A stretch of 64,000 nucleotides of DNA from Pigmentiphaga kullae. Lineage in GTDB: Bacteria; Pseudomonadota; Gammaproteobacteria; Burkholderiales; Burkholderiaceae_B. The notes under the pieces are model-generated. The model made no database searches, was not told the origin of the DNA, and was given only the letters and a program-made list of their open reading frames with translations. The stretch covers positions 124,001 through 188,000 of the forward strand of contig NZ_SGXC01000004.1 of the NCBI RefSeq assembly GCF_004216695.1. The letters are read 5' to 3'. This document shows, piece after piece, positions 31,975 to 40,422 of the stretch (position 1 is its first letter; each line of letters begins with the position of its first letter). Position numbers and translations under genes: made by a program.

Positions 31975-32184
31975 TTAACCAAAAGGTGGCTTCAGCTTGG
32001 ATTCCTCCCTCAGTCTTTCCATACCAATCCGACGCAAGACGAGTCCCGAACCATATATCAACCCTAACCCTACTGCGCAAGCCAACTTAAACCAGAAACC
32101 GTTTAACCAAAAAATTGCAACTGGAACCAACAAGAACCCTGTAGCAAGTCCAAGCTTCGCAATTTTTTCAGATCTTTTAAACAT
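31975..32184 (-). CDS. Small two-helix membrane protein, possible immunity protein
   Basis: 69 residues. A basic N-terminus, then two hydrophobic stretches (LGLATGFLLVPVAIFWLNG and KLACAVGLGLIYGSGLVL) and a charged C-terminus. Its ATG overlaps the TAA of the upstream minus-strand gene by one base, so the pair is translationally coupled. Base composition is clearly AT-richer than the flanking loci. No family recognised. Coupling to a toxin-tip-like gene and its size suggest an immunity protein, which is inference. Confidence 0.5.
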   Translation of the reverse strand: MFKRSEKIAKLGLATGFLLVPVAIFWLNGFWFKLACAVGLGLIYGSGLVLRRIGMERLREESKLKPPFG

Positions 32185-32711
32185 TATTTGCTTAGCAGTT
32201 TGTTGTTTGTCTGATCAGTCATCAGTCGATATGTAGGAGTCAACTTAAAAGTCTCGTTTATCACAAAGTTCACCGGTGCCGTCGCGGGAAAGTGAGTCTC
32301 AATATACTGCGACAATCCCCAAGAAAAAGCCTCGACAATAGAGGCGCCTGGATTCGGTTCAAAATATTGAACACCCGCAGATGTTGTGAGGGATATAACC
32401 GCCAATCGAGTAGCAGCTTCAGGGTTTCTAAACATGATAGCAGCACCTGCCCCCGTAGCAGACCCGATCGTTTTCAGAGCATCTACTCCGTCGCGAGTCC
32501 CCGTCGTCCTAGGAAGACCAGCACAGTTATTTTCAAACCCTGCAGGGCACGCTCCTTCCATCACGGCTTTGTTTCGAGCTGCAGCTGCGGCTTCAGCCTG
32601 TACCATCGCAAAAGGAGCGGGAAGCCGCTGCGCGTACCGCTTCTCTCGAGCCTGGACTGCAGGGGGTCTATCCGGAAATCGCGTTGGCGCCGGTCGGTCG
32701 CGGGGTTTCAT
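32184..32711 (-). CDS. Probable orphan toxin C-terminal fragment
   Basis: 175 residues as an open frame from ATG 32711; the credible part begins near MVQAEAAAAARNKAVMEGAC (about residue 36). It then has GFENNCAGL and a glycine/alanine-rich hydrophobic stretch (IGSATGAGAAIMF) with a polar C-terminus. No signal peptide or repeats. It resembles the detached tip of a hemagglutinin/CDI-type exoprotein without its long N-terminal stalk, followed by a coupled small membrane protein. Function is not established. The first 35 residues overlap the opposite gene and may not be real. Confidence 0.45.
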   Translation of the reverse strand: MKPRDRPAPTRFPDRPPAVQAREKRYAQRLPAPFAMVQAEAAAAARNKAVMEGACPAGFENNCAGLPRTTGTRDGVDALKTIGSATGAGAAIMFRNPEAATRLAVISLTTSAGVQYFEPNPGASIVEAFSWGLSQYIETHFPATAPVNFVINETFKLTPTYRLMTDQTNNKLLSK

Positions 32712-33001
32712 TATTACGAAACTTAGTAAATTTCTTCACACGAGATGAGTTAGTAATTCATTGGGGGACAAATAGGAACGACAGTTCTCATGCTATGCGA
32801 TGGGTAGAAAGCAAAGGCCTCGATGTAAATCAGGTGCAAAATGCCATTCGTCAAGACTTGATCGTTCGCGACGTCCAGGCTCTTCCACCCGGGGGGTTGG
32901 GTGGACACAACCCTGTCAATGTACAAGGCGTTACTGTCCGCTATTCCGCTTATAAGTTCGATGATGGAGCGATTAATGTCGGATCGATTCGAACCCGCTA
33001 A
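32684..33001 (+). CDS. Orphan toxin domain, DUF4258-like by eye
   Basis: About 105 residues from TTG 32684; the frame stays open upstream, reading GVYPEIALAPVGRG, so this looks like the end of a larger secreted protein cut by rearrangement. The C-terminal about 75 residues have SHAMRWVESKGLDVNQVQNAI and YSAYKFDDGAINVGSIR, the His-Arg helix and beta-hairpin layout of small RelE-fold DUF4258/BrnT-like nuclease domains. Its stop lies inside the next gene, which is typical for toxin-immunity pairs. AT-rich relative to surroundings. Confidence 0.5.
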   Translation: MAPVGRGVSLLRNLVNFFTRDELVIHWGTNRNDSSHAMRWVESKGLDVNQVQNAIRQDLIVRDVQALPPGGLGGHNPVNVQGVTVRYSAYKFDDGAINVGSIRTR

Positions 33002-33350
33002 GAAGTGGAGAAATCTCACAAAAGCAGAGGCGAGTCTCGTCGCTCGATTATGGCAAGGGAAAGATACTCTGCTTGTCGTGCATTCAGTTGCAGAATTACT
33101 CGCAAGAAACATGGGCGACGGATATTGTTTACGACTGTCTCGACCTGATCAAATCAACGTCGAGCGACAAGGGTATGAAGCCTCTGCCTTTGTTGGCGAT
33201 GCTGTCGACTATGACCAGGTTATGGTTCAGGCAGTTCTCGTGATCGGATTGGATTTTTATCCATTAGAATTAGAAATTTTTCGCCAAGACGGAAAATATC
33301 TAAACACCCCTTTAGAAGAACTAGATTTCCACTTAGTAAGAGAAGACTAG
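32976..33350 (+). CDS. Probable immunity protein for the upstream toxin domain
   Basis: 124 residues, acidic, no signal peptide. The ATG at 32976 is preceded by GGAG six bases upstream and overlaps the last 26 bases of the toxin-like gene; an in-frame frame extends further back but lacks a ribosome-binding site. The C-terminal end is rich in Glu/Asp (LNTPLEELDFHLVRED), fitting a protein that neutralises a basic nuclease. No family recognised; role inferred from coupling and position. Confidence 0.5.
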   Translation: MSDRFEPAKKWRNLTKAEASLVARLWQGKDTLLVVHSVAELLARNMGDGYCLRLSRPDQINVERQGYEASAFVGDAVDYDQVMVQAVLVIGLDFYPLELEIFRQDGKYLNTPLEELDFHLVRED

Positions 33351-33438
33351 GTAGAGATGGCATGTTATTTTTCTGGTAATTTCCCCGCAAGACTGGTGAA
33401 GTCAGAAGTAGAGTTTTCTCATCGAGGAGTTCTACAGC

Positions 33439-33704
33439 ATGAAGAAGTCGAGATTCACGGACAGCCAGATCATCGAGGCGATCAAACGGGTGGAAGCCGG
33501 ATTGGCGGTGCCGGAGCTGTGCGGAGTGTTGGGCATCAGCTCGGCGACGTTCTACGAGTGGCGTTCGAAGTACGGCGGCTGGATGTGTCGCTGATGGCGC
33601 GGATGAAGGAGCTGGAAGCCGAGAACGCCCGGCTGCACAAGATGTACATTGAAGAGAAGCTCAAGGCCGAGATCGTGTCGGAGGCGCTCGAAAAAAAGTG
33701 GTGA
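33439..33704 (+). pseudogene. IS3-family OrfA, frameshifted
   Basis: The frame opens MKKSRFTDSQIIEAIKRVEA and continues LAVPELCGVLGISSATFYEW, an intact HTH. It stops at 33594. The following leucine-zipper part (MARMKELEAENARLHKMYI) is in another frame: one base is missing around 33580 where the conserved YGGMDVS would be encoded. The A7G run before the OrfA stop is retained. Confidence 0.8.
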
Positions 33705-34429
33705 GGCCATCTCGCCGCCGCGAGATGGCCCAACGTGCCGTGCAAGAGCGAAGCGTATCGATCCGGCGGCCTGCCAAGCATTTCGGGTCAGCCAGACGTG
33801 CTATCGATATGTGGCCAAGGCCGACGCCGAGAACGAAGAGATTGCCACTTGGTTGCTGCGCCTGACCGACAATCACCGCAACTGGGGCTTCGGGCTGTGT
33901 TTCTGTACCTGCGCAATGTCAGAGGCTACGGATGGAATCACAAGCGCGTGTACCGGATCTACCGCGAGCTTGAGTTGAATCTGCGGATCAAGCCGCGTAA
34001 GCGGCTGGTGCGGCTGGCGCCCGAGCCGTTGACGGTGCCGACGGGCTTCAACCAGGTGTGGTCGATGGACTTCTCGCTGCCATCCGAACGCGTGATCCGT
34101 GCGCTCAAGCAGATCATCGGCTGGCGTGGCCGGCCGTTGGCGATACGTTGCGACAACGGCCCGGAATATCCGAGCGCAGCGATCGTCGAATGGGCGGGTC
34201 GATGGGGCATCACGCTCGAATATATCCAGCCGGGGAAGCCACAACAAAACGCCTACGTTGAGCGGTTCAACAGGACCGTTCTCTATGAATGGCTGTCCCA
34301 ATATCACAGGACGACTTGGATCACGTCCAGCGCGTCGCCACCGACTGGATGTGGTCCTACAATCACGAACGCCCGAATATGGCCCTGAGCGGCTTTATCC
34401 CTAAATGGCGGTTGGCCATGACCGTCTGA
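33698..34429 (+). pseudogene. IS3-family OrfB transposase, multiply frameshifted
   Basis: Pieces of the rve-type DDE transposase appear in successive frames: MAQRAVQERSVSI, then FRVSQTCYRYVAKA, then YLRNVRGYGWNHKRVYRIYR and QVWSMDFSLPSERV, then WMWSYNHERPNMAL. Frame changes occur near 33770, 33902 and 34310, each explained by one lost base. At QVWSMDF the sequence jumps directly to SLPSERV; from knowledge of related elements about 30 residues are missing after the first catalytic Asp. The RCDNGPEY and NAYVERFNRT motifs remain. Confidence 0.8.
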
Positions 34430-34455
34430 ATCCACAGCCGTTAAAAATGGGGGGA

Positions 34456-37400
34456 TTACCCATCGGTCTGCCCCCGCCGGAACAACCTCACCACCCACTG
34501 CCCAAAATCATCCACGAACAAAAACACCACCGGTATCACCAGCAAACTCAAAAACGTGGACGTGATCAACCCCCCCAGCACCGCGATCGCCATCGGCGAC
34601 CGGAAGCTCGGGTCCGCGGCTCCGTAGCCGATCGCGATCGGCAGCATCCCGGCGCCCATCGCCATGGTGGTCATGATGATGGGCCGGGCCCGTTTGTGGC
34701 AGGCGTCGATCAGGGCATCCCAGCGGCTCATGCCGGGCACGGCCGGCCGCACGTCGGTGGCGGGGTGTCCTCGCCGCGCCAGGATGGCGTATTCGACGAG
34801 CAGGATGGAGTTCTTGGTGGCGATGCCCATCAGCATGACCAGGCCGATCAGCGAGGGCATGGAGAAGCTCTTGTGCGCGATGAGCAGGCCGACGAAGGCG
34901 CCCCCCAGCGATAGCGGCAGGGCGGCCAGGATGGTGACGGGGTGCAGGAAGTGCTTGAACAGCAGCACCAGCACGACGTAGATGCACAGCACGCCGGTCA
35001 GCATGGCCAGGCCGAAGCTCTGGAACAATTCGCCCATGACTTCGGCGTCGCCCACGGTGGCCTGGCGCACGCCGGGCGGCAGGTTCTTGATGGTGGGCAG
35101 GTCGGCCACGCGCTGGGCGACTTCGCCCAGGTCCATGCCGGCCAGTTCGATCTCGAAGTTGATGTTGCGCGAGCGGTCGTAGCGGTCGATGACGGACGGT
35201 CCGGCCGAGAAGTCCAGGGTGGCGACCTGTTCGAGCAGGACGGGGCCGCGGGTGCCGGGCACGGACAGGCGGCCGAGCAGGGACAGGTTTTCGCGCGCGG
35301 CTTCGTCCAGGCGCACGACGATGGGGACCTGGCGCTGCGACAGGTTGAGCTTGGGCAGCGAGATGTCGTAGTCGCCGACGGTGGCGATGCGCAGGGTGTC
35401 GGCGATGGCGCTGCTGGTGACGCCCAGGTCGGCGGCGCGGGCGAAGTCGGGGCGCACGGCGATCTCGGGGCGGATCAGGCTGGCGGTGGACGAGATGTTG
35501 CCCAGGCCCGGGATGGTGCGCAGTTCCTTGGAGACGGCCAGGGCGGCCTGGTTCAGCGCGTCGGGGTCGTCGCCGGTCAGCACGAGCACGTATTTGTTGT
35601 TGGAGCCGCCCAGGCCGACGCGGCTGCGCATGCCGGGGATCTCGTCCAGGGCGGCGCGCATTTCCTCTTCGATGCCTTGTTTCTTGGGCCGGTCTTGGCG
35701 CGGGTCGAGCTGGATGGTCAGGGTGGCCTTGCGGACTTCGGCCACGCCGGACATGGAGAAGGGATCGCCGCCGGCGGTGCCGCCGCCGATGGTGGTGTAG
35801 ACGCTGCGCACGTGCGGGACCTTGGCCAGCCGCAGGCGCACGAGTTCGGCGGTGTCCAGGGTCTGGGCCAGGGTGGAGCCGGGCGGCAGTTCGACCACGA
35901 CCTGGGTCTGGGAGTTGTCGTCGGCGGGCATGAAGCCGGCGGGCAGCAGCGGGATCATGCCGATCGACAGGATGAAGAAGACGGCGGCGCCCAGCACGGT
36001 CAGCCAGCGGTGGCGCAGGCAGGCGGCGACCCAGCGCATGTAGGTCTGCAGCCAGCGCGGCTCCCTGCCCGCGTGCACGATGGGTTTGAGCAGGTAGGCG
36101 GCCATCATCGGGGTCAGCACGCGCGCGACGATGAGCGAGGCGAACACGGCCAGCGAGGCGGTCCAGCCGAACTGCTTGAAGAAGCGCCCGGCCACGCCGC
36201 TCATGAAGGCGGTGGGCAGGAAGACGGCGATCAGGGTGAAGGTGGTGGCGACCACGGCCAGCCCGATTTCGTCGGCGGCCTCCATGGCGGCCTGGTAGGG
36301 GGTCTTGCCCATGCGCAGGTGGCGCACGATGTTCTCGACCTCGACGATGGCGTCGTCCACCAGGATGCCGATGACCAGGGACAGCGCCAGCAGGGTGATG
36401 ACGTTGATCGAGAATCCCAGGAAGTACATGCCGGCGAAGGCGGGGATGACGGACAGCGGCAGTGCGACGGCGGAGATCAGCGTGGCGCGCCAGTCGCGCA
36501 GGAACAGCCAGACGACCAGCACCGCCAGCAGCGCGCCTTCGTACAGAAGGCGCATGGAGCCGTCGTATTCCTCCTGGACCGGCGTGACGAAGTTGAAGGA
36601 CTCGGTGATCTGCAGGTCGGCGTGCTGGGCCTTGAGTTCGTCCAGCGCGCGCTGGACGCCCGCGGCCACGTCGAGTTCGCTGGCGCCGCGGCTGCGGGCC
36701 ACCTCGAAGCCGACGACCGGCTGGCCGTCGAGCAGGGCGGCCGAGCGCCGTTCGGCGATGGTGTCGGTCACGGTGGCGACGTCGGACAGCCGGATGGGCC
36801 GGCCGTCGCTCAGGACCAGCCGCAGGCTGGCGAGCTCTTCGGCGGTGCCCACGGTGGCCAGGGTGCGCACGGGCTGTTCGGAGTCGCCGATGTCGGTGCG
36901 GCCGCCGGAGCTTTCGCGCTGCACCTGGCGCAGCTGGCGCGAGATGTCGGCGGCCGAGGCGCCCAGGGCCTGCAGGCGCTGGGGGTCGAGCGCGATGCGC
37001 ACTTCGCGTGTCACGCCGCCCACGCGGTTGACCGCGCCCACGCCCGGCACGTTCAGCAGCTTGCGGGCGACGTCGTTGTCGACCAGCCAGGACAGCGCCT
37101 CGTCGTCCATGCTGGAGGCGCGCACGGTGAAGGCCAGCACGGGCTGGCCGGCCAGGTCGACCTTGTTGATGATGGGGTCGCGCAGGTCGGCCGGCATGTC
37201 GGCGCGCACGCGCGAGACGGCCGAGCGCACGTCATCCACTGCTTCCTGCAGGGGCTTCTCGAGTTCGAATTCGGCGGTCAGGCTGACGCTGCCGTCCTGG
37301 ATCTTGGTGTAGACGTGCTTGAGGCCCTGCAAGGTGGCGATGGAGTTCTCCAGCTTGCGGGCGACGTCGTTCTCCAGCTGGCTGGGCGAGGCCCCGGGCA

Positions 37401-37551
37401 GCGAAGCCGTGACCAGGACCATGGGCAGGTCGATGTCGGGGAAGTTCTGCACCTTCATGGCGCTGAACGACAGCAGGCCGGCGAAGGTCAGCAGCACGAA
37501 CAGCATGACCGACGGAATGGGGTTGCGTATGGACCAGGTCGAGACGTTCAT
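34456..37551 (-). CDS. RND-family efflux pump, inner-membrane transporter
   Basis: 1031-residue proton-driven RND permease (HAE1-like, AcrB/MexB superfamily). N-terminus MNVSTWSIRNPIPSVMLFVL, large periplasmic loops, and the proton-relay region with LVIGILVDDAIVEVENIVRH in TM4; a second bundle after about residue 860. The stop TAA (34456-34458) is made by the terminal repeat of the IS element, so the last few residues (FRRGQTDG) may not be the original C-terminus. Last gene of a three-gene operon with adaptor and outer-membrane factor. Confidence 0.93.
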   Translation of the reverse strand: MNVSTWSIRNPIPSVMLFVLLTFAGLLSFSAMKVQNFPDIDLPMVLVTASLPGASPSQLENDVARKLENSIATLQGLKHVYTKIQDGSVSLTAEFELEKPLQEAVDDVRSAVSRVRADMPADLRDPIINKVDLAGQPVLAFTVRASSMDDEALSWLVDNDVARKLLNVPGVGAVNRVGGVTREVRIALDPQRLQALGASAADISRQLRQVQRESSGGRTDIGDSEQPVRTLATVGTAEELASLRLVLSDGRPIRLSDVATVTDTIAERRSAALLDGQPVVGFEVARSRGASELDVAAGVQRALDELKAQHADLQITESFNFVTPVQEEYDGSMRLLYEGALLAVLVVWLFLRDWRATLISAVALPLSVIPAFAGMYFLGFSINVITLLALSLVIGILVDDAIVEVENIVRHLRMGKTPYQAAMEAADEIGLAVVATTFTLIAVFLPTAFMSGVAGRFFKQFGWTASLAVFASLIVARVLTPMMAAYLLKPIVHAGREPRWLQTYMRWVAACLRHRWLTVLGAAVFFILSIGMIPLLPAGFMPADDNSQTQVVVELPPGSTLAQTLDTAELVRLRLAKVPHVRSVYTTIGGGTAGGDPFSMSGVAEVRKATLTIQLDPRQDRPKKQGIEEEMRAALDEIPGMRSRVGLGGSNNKYVLVLTGDDPDALNQAALAVSKELRTIPGLGNISSTASLIRPEIAVRPDFARAADLGVTSSAIADTLRIATVGDYDISLPKLNLSQRQVPIVVRLDEAARENLSLLGRLSVPGTRGPVLLEQVATLDFSAGPSVIDRYDRSRNINFEIELAGMDLGEVAQRVADLPTIKNLPPGVRQATVGDAEVMGELFQSFGLAMLTGVLCIYVVLVLLFKHFLHPVTILAALPLSLGGAFVGLLIAHKSFSMPSLIGLVMLMGIATKNSILLVEYAILARRGHPATDVRPAVPGMSRWDALIDACHKRARPIIMTTMAMGAGMLPIAIGYGAADPSFRSPMAIAVLGGLITSTFLSLLVIPVVFLFVDDFGQWVVRLFRRGQTDG

Positions 37552-37562
37552 CGCGTCGGCTC

Positions 37563-38714
37563 TCAGCGCGTCACGGCGGTGGCGGGGGTGGCGGCGGGCG
37601 CGGGCGTGTCGACCACGCGCACCACGTCGCCGTCGGTCAGAAAGCCGGCGCCGCGCACGGCGACGCGGTCGGTGGGCGCGAGGCCGTCCAGGACCTCGAC
37701 CCGGTCGCCGTCGCGCCGGCCGGCCTGGATCTTGCGCTGGGCCACCCGGTTGTCGGCGCTCACGACGAATACGTAATTGAAGGCCTCGCGCATGACGACG
37801 GCCTGTTGGGGTACGGTCAGGCCCTGCGCCGCGCCCAGTTCGAACTCGCCGCGCGCGAACATGCCGGCCTTGGCCGAGGAGCCGGACGCGCCGGCGCCGG
37901 GCAGGTCGACGTAGACCAGGGTGTTGCGCGTCTGCGGATCGACCGTGGGGCCGACGGTGCGGACCTTGCCCCGCAGGCGTTCGCCGCTGGCCGCGACGAC
38001 GGTGACGGGGTCGCCCACGCGCACGCGGCCGACCTCGGCGGAAGTGACTTCGCCGCGCCATTCCAGGCGGCCCTTGCGGATCATGCGGAAGAGCTCGGTG
38101 CCGGCGCTTACGACCGCTCCGACCGTGGCGGTGCGCGACGAGATGACGCCGCTGTCGGGCGCGCGCACCTGCGTGAATTTCAGGCGCAGCTCCTGCGCGG
38201 CCAGGCTGGCGCGGGCGGATTCCACGCGCGCCTGGGCGGTCTGGCCGCCGGTCACGTACTGGTTGATCTGCGATTCGCTCAGCGCGCCGGAGGCCTTCAG
38301 GGACTGGGCCCGCTCGGCGTTGGCGCGCGCCTCGGCGGCGCTGGCCTCGGCCTCGGCCAGCGCGGCGCGGGCCTGGGCGATGTCGGCGCGCACGGTTTCC
38401 TGGGCGAAGGTGGCCAGTACCTGGCCGGCCTTGACGGTATCGCCCACGTTGACCAGGACGTCCTGCAGGCGCAGGCCGCCGATCTCGGCGCCCAGGCTGG
38501 CTTCCTGCCAGGCCATGATGTTGCCGTTGGCCTGCAGGGCGAGGCGCAGGGACTGCATCTGCGGCTGGGCGACGGTGACGGTCAGGGCCGGCCGGACGGC
38601 CGGGGCGGCGTCGGTATCGGCGGCGCGCAGGGCGGGCGCGAGGAAGGCGCCGGCCAGGATGGCGCCGAGCACGGCGGCGGCGATGAGAGGGCGTAGCGGC
38701 ATGGACGGGATCAT
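37563..38714 (-). CDS. RND efflux periplasmic adaptor (membrane fusion protein)
   Basis: 383 residues. Signal sequence MIPSMPLRPLIAAAVLGAIL, then the lipoyl half-motif (GGLRLQDVLVNVGDTVKAGQ), a long coiled-coil hairpin (about 100-180, EAEASAAEARANAERAQ), the second lipoyl half and beta-barrel. Start ATG 38714; MPLRPL at 38702 is an equally possible start. No Shine-Dalgarno is visible before either. Its stop is 11 bases before the RND gene start. Confidence 0.88.
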   Translation of the reverse strand: MIPSMPLRPLIAAAVLGAILAGAFLAPALRAADTDAAPAVRPALTVTVAQPQMQSLRLALQANGNIMAWQEASLGAEIGGLRLQDVLVNVGDTVKAGQVLATFAQETVRADIAQARAALAEAEASAAEARANAERAQSLKASGALSESQINQYVTGGQTAQARVESARASLAAQELRLKFTQVRAPDSGVISSRTATVGAVVSAGTELFRMIRKGRLEWRGEVTSAEVGRVRVGDPVTVVAASGERLRGKVRTVGPTVDPQTRNTLVYVDLPGAGASGSSAKAGMFARGEFELGAAQGLTVPQQAVVMREAFNYVFVVSADNRVAQRKIQAGRRDGDRVEVLDGLAPTDRVAVRGAGFLTDGDVVRVVDTPAPAATPATAVTR

Positions 38715-38775
38715 GGTTGGGGTGGGGCCGGGGCCTGGAGAGGCCCCGCGGCGATGCGGTTCGTGGGGTGTTCCG

Positions 38776-40272
38776 TCAGGAGGGATGGGTGGCCGGCGCG
38801 GTGGAGGCCGCGGGCGGCGTGTCCGGCGGCAGGGGAGCTTCCTGGCTCCAGCCGCCACCCGCCGCGCGGTACAGCGCGATCCAGGCCGCCATGCGTTCGC
38901 GTTCCAGGGCGGATTGGGTGGTGCGGGCCGTCAGCAGCATGCGCCGCGACTCCTCCAGCTCCAGCAGGCTGGCCAGGCCGCCGCGATAGCGTTGTTCGGT
39001 GGCCTCGAACGAGGCCTGGTAGCCCTCGACCGCGGCGCGCGCGTCGGTGGTGCGCGCGGCCGTGCTCTCCAGGTTGACCAGGGCTTGCTCCACCTCGCGC
39101 ACGGCCTGGCGCGCCGTGGCCCGGTACTGGGTGACGGCTTCGTCGTAGCGGGCCTGGGCGGCGTCGATGTCGGCGCGGTGGCGGCCGCCGTCGAACAGCG
39201 GCAGCGTGACCGCCAGCGGGCCGATGGACCAGGTCGAGACGTCGACGTTCGCGCCGCGTGCCCTGAACGAGGCCGCGCCCACGCTGCCGGCCAGGGTCAG
39301 GCGCGGGTAGCGCCTGGCCTGCGCGCTGCCGACTTCGGCGCTGGCCGCCGCCACGTTGCGGTCGGCGTTGAACAGGTCGGGGCGCTGCGCCAGCACGGCG
39401 GCGGGCAGGTGGTCGATGGCGAACAGGGTGTCGGACGGCGGTCGCGCCGGAGCGGCCAGCCGGTCGCGCAGCGTCGGTTCGTCCAGCGCGGTCAGCGCCA
39501 CCAGGGCCTTGACGCTGATGTCGCACGCGGCGCGCTGCTGGCGGGCACGGGCGGCGGCCTCGGCGCTGCTGGCGCGCGCCAGCGCGGCGTTGGCGGTGGA
39601 CTGGAAGCCCGCGCGCATGGCGAGGTCGGTCAGCCGCGAGCTTTCCGCGCGCGAGGCCGCGTCCGATTCCTGGATGGCCAGTTCGCGGTGGCAACTGCGG
39701 AAGTTGTTCAGTTCGTTGGCCACTTCCGCGGCGACCGAGATGCGCGCGTCGTGCCACTGGGCCTGCGCGCCTTCCAGCCGGGCCTGGGCGGCGTCGCGCG
39801 TGGCCGAGTTGGCGCCGAACAGGTCGATTTCCCACGAGGCCTGCAGGCCGGCCTGGTTCTGGGTGGCGACGCCCCCCGCGATCTGGGAGAACCCGCGGCT
39901 GGTCTGGGCCGTGGCGTCCAGCGTGGGTCCCAGGGCGGCGCCGGACGATACGCGGGTGGCCCGGGCCTGCAGGAAGCGCGAGCGCGCGGTGCCCACGGTC
40001 GGGCTGGCCGCCTGCGCGGCTTCGATCAGCCCGGGAAGCGCCGGGTCGCCGGCTTGTTGCCACCATTCCAGCAGGCGCCGTTGGCTGGAGTGGTGCGGCA
40101 GGGAGGGGCCGGCGGCGGGGGGCAGCGGGGCCTGCCAGCCGGCCGGCGTGGCCAGCGGGACGGACGGCGCGGGCGGTTGCAGGCTGCAGCCGGCAACCAG
40201 CAGCAGCGGGACCACGCCCAGGCCGGGGCGTGGCAATGAAGAAGCAAAGGACTTGACGCGAGCGAGAGGCAT
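38776..40272 (-). CDS. Outer-membrane efflux lipoprotein (NodT/OprM family)
   Basis: 498 residues, TolC-like outer-membrane channel of the tripartite pump. Lipobox LLLVAGCS near residue 30 after a short basic leader gives an acylated cysteine. Two OEP repeats follow, with PTLDATAQTSRGF and QASWEIDLFGANSATRDAAQ in the first and RPDLFNADRNVAAASAEVGSA in the second. Start chosen at ATG 40272; an earlier ATG at 40326 adds 18 residues before the lipoprotein leader. First gene of the operon. Confidence 0.88.
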   Translation of the reverse strand: MPLARVKSFASSLPRPGLGVVPLLLVAGCSLQPPAPSVPLATPAGWQAPLPPAAGPSLPHHSSQRRLLEWWQQAGDPALPGLIEAAQAASPTVGTARSRFLQARATRVSSGAALGPTLDATAQTSRGFSQIAGGVATQNQAGLQASWEIDLFGANSATRDAAQARLEGAQAQWHDARISVAAEVANELNNFRSCHRELAIQESDAASRAESSRLTDLAMRAGFQSTANAALARASSAEAAARARQQRAACDISVKALVALTALDEPTLRDRLAAPARPPSDTLFAIDHLPAAVLAQRPDLFNADRNVAAASAEVGSAQARRYPRLTLAGSVGAASFRARGANVDVSTWSIGPLAVTLPLFDGGRHRADIDAAQARYDEAVTQYRATARQAVREVEQALVNLESTAARTTDARAAVEGYQASFEATEQRYRGGLASLLELEESRRMLLTARTTQSALERERMAAWIALYRAAGGGWSQEAPLPPDTPPAASTAPATHPS

Positions 40273-40371
40273 GCTGGAGGGCGGATGCCGGCGGGATCGC
40301 CGCCAGTCCGCACAGTTAGGGTGCATGGACGACTCGATAGCGTAATCGAAAAGATATTAGGAAGTCGTGAA

Positions 40372-40392
40372 TATCGAGAATATTTCTCGATA
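40372..40392. promoter_or_regulatory. Perfect palindromic operator candidate upstream of the RND operon
   Basis: TATCGAGAA-N3-TTCTCGATA is a perfect 21-bp palindrome with centre TAT, 100 bases before the outer-membrane factor start. A partial half-like element (CTCGATA) occurs at 40333-40339. The arrangement fits a TetR, MarR or PadR-type repressor site over the operon promoter. No regulator gene is adjacent. Confidence 0.6.
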
Positions 40393-40422
40393 CGGGGCGG
40401 GCAGGGCACCCGCCCCACGGGC

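Larger units (their letters stand above)
33375..34460 (+). mobile_element. Decayed IS3-family insertion sequence
   Basis: Ends match as imperfect inverted repeats: GGTAATTTCCCC at 33375 and GGTAATCCCCCC (complement) ending at 34460. Inside are OrfA and OrfB of an IS3-family element (IS407/IS51-like style) with an A7G slippery stretch at 33690-33697 for the usual -1 frameshift. Both frames are broken by several single-base losses and one internal deletion, so the element cannot move by itself. The right end abuts the 3' end of the RND gene on the other strand. Confidence 0.8.

Noticed and set aside
33357-33704. 115-codon frame as a separate gene before the IS
   Set aside because: Its C-terminal part is the displaced second half of IS3 OrfA and its N-terminal part lies across the element's left end.
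34942-37776. Long plus-strand open frame across the RND gene
   Set aside because: It is antisense to a complete RND transporter, rich in His/Gln/Gly/Val from codon mirroring, and has no domain motif.
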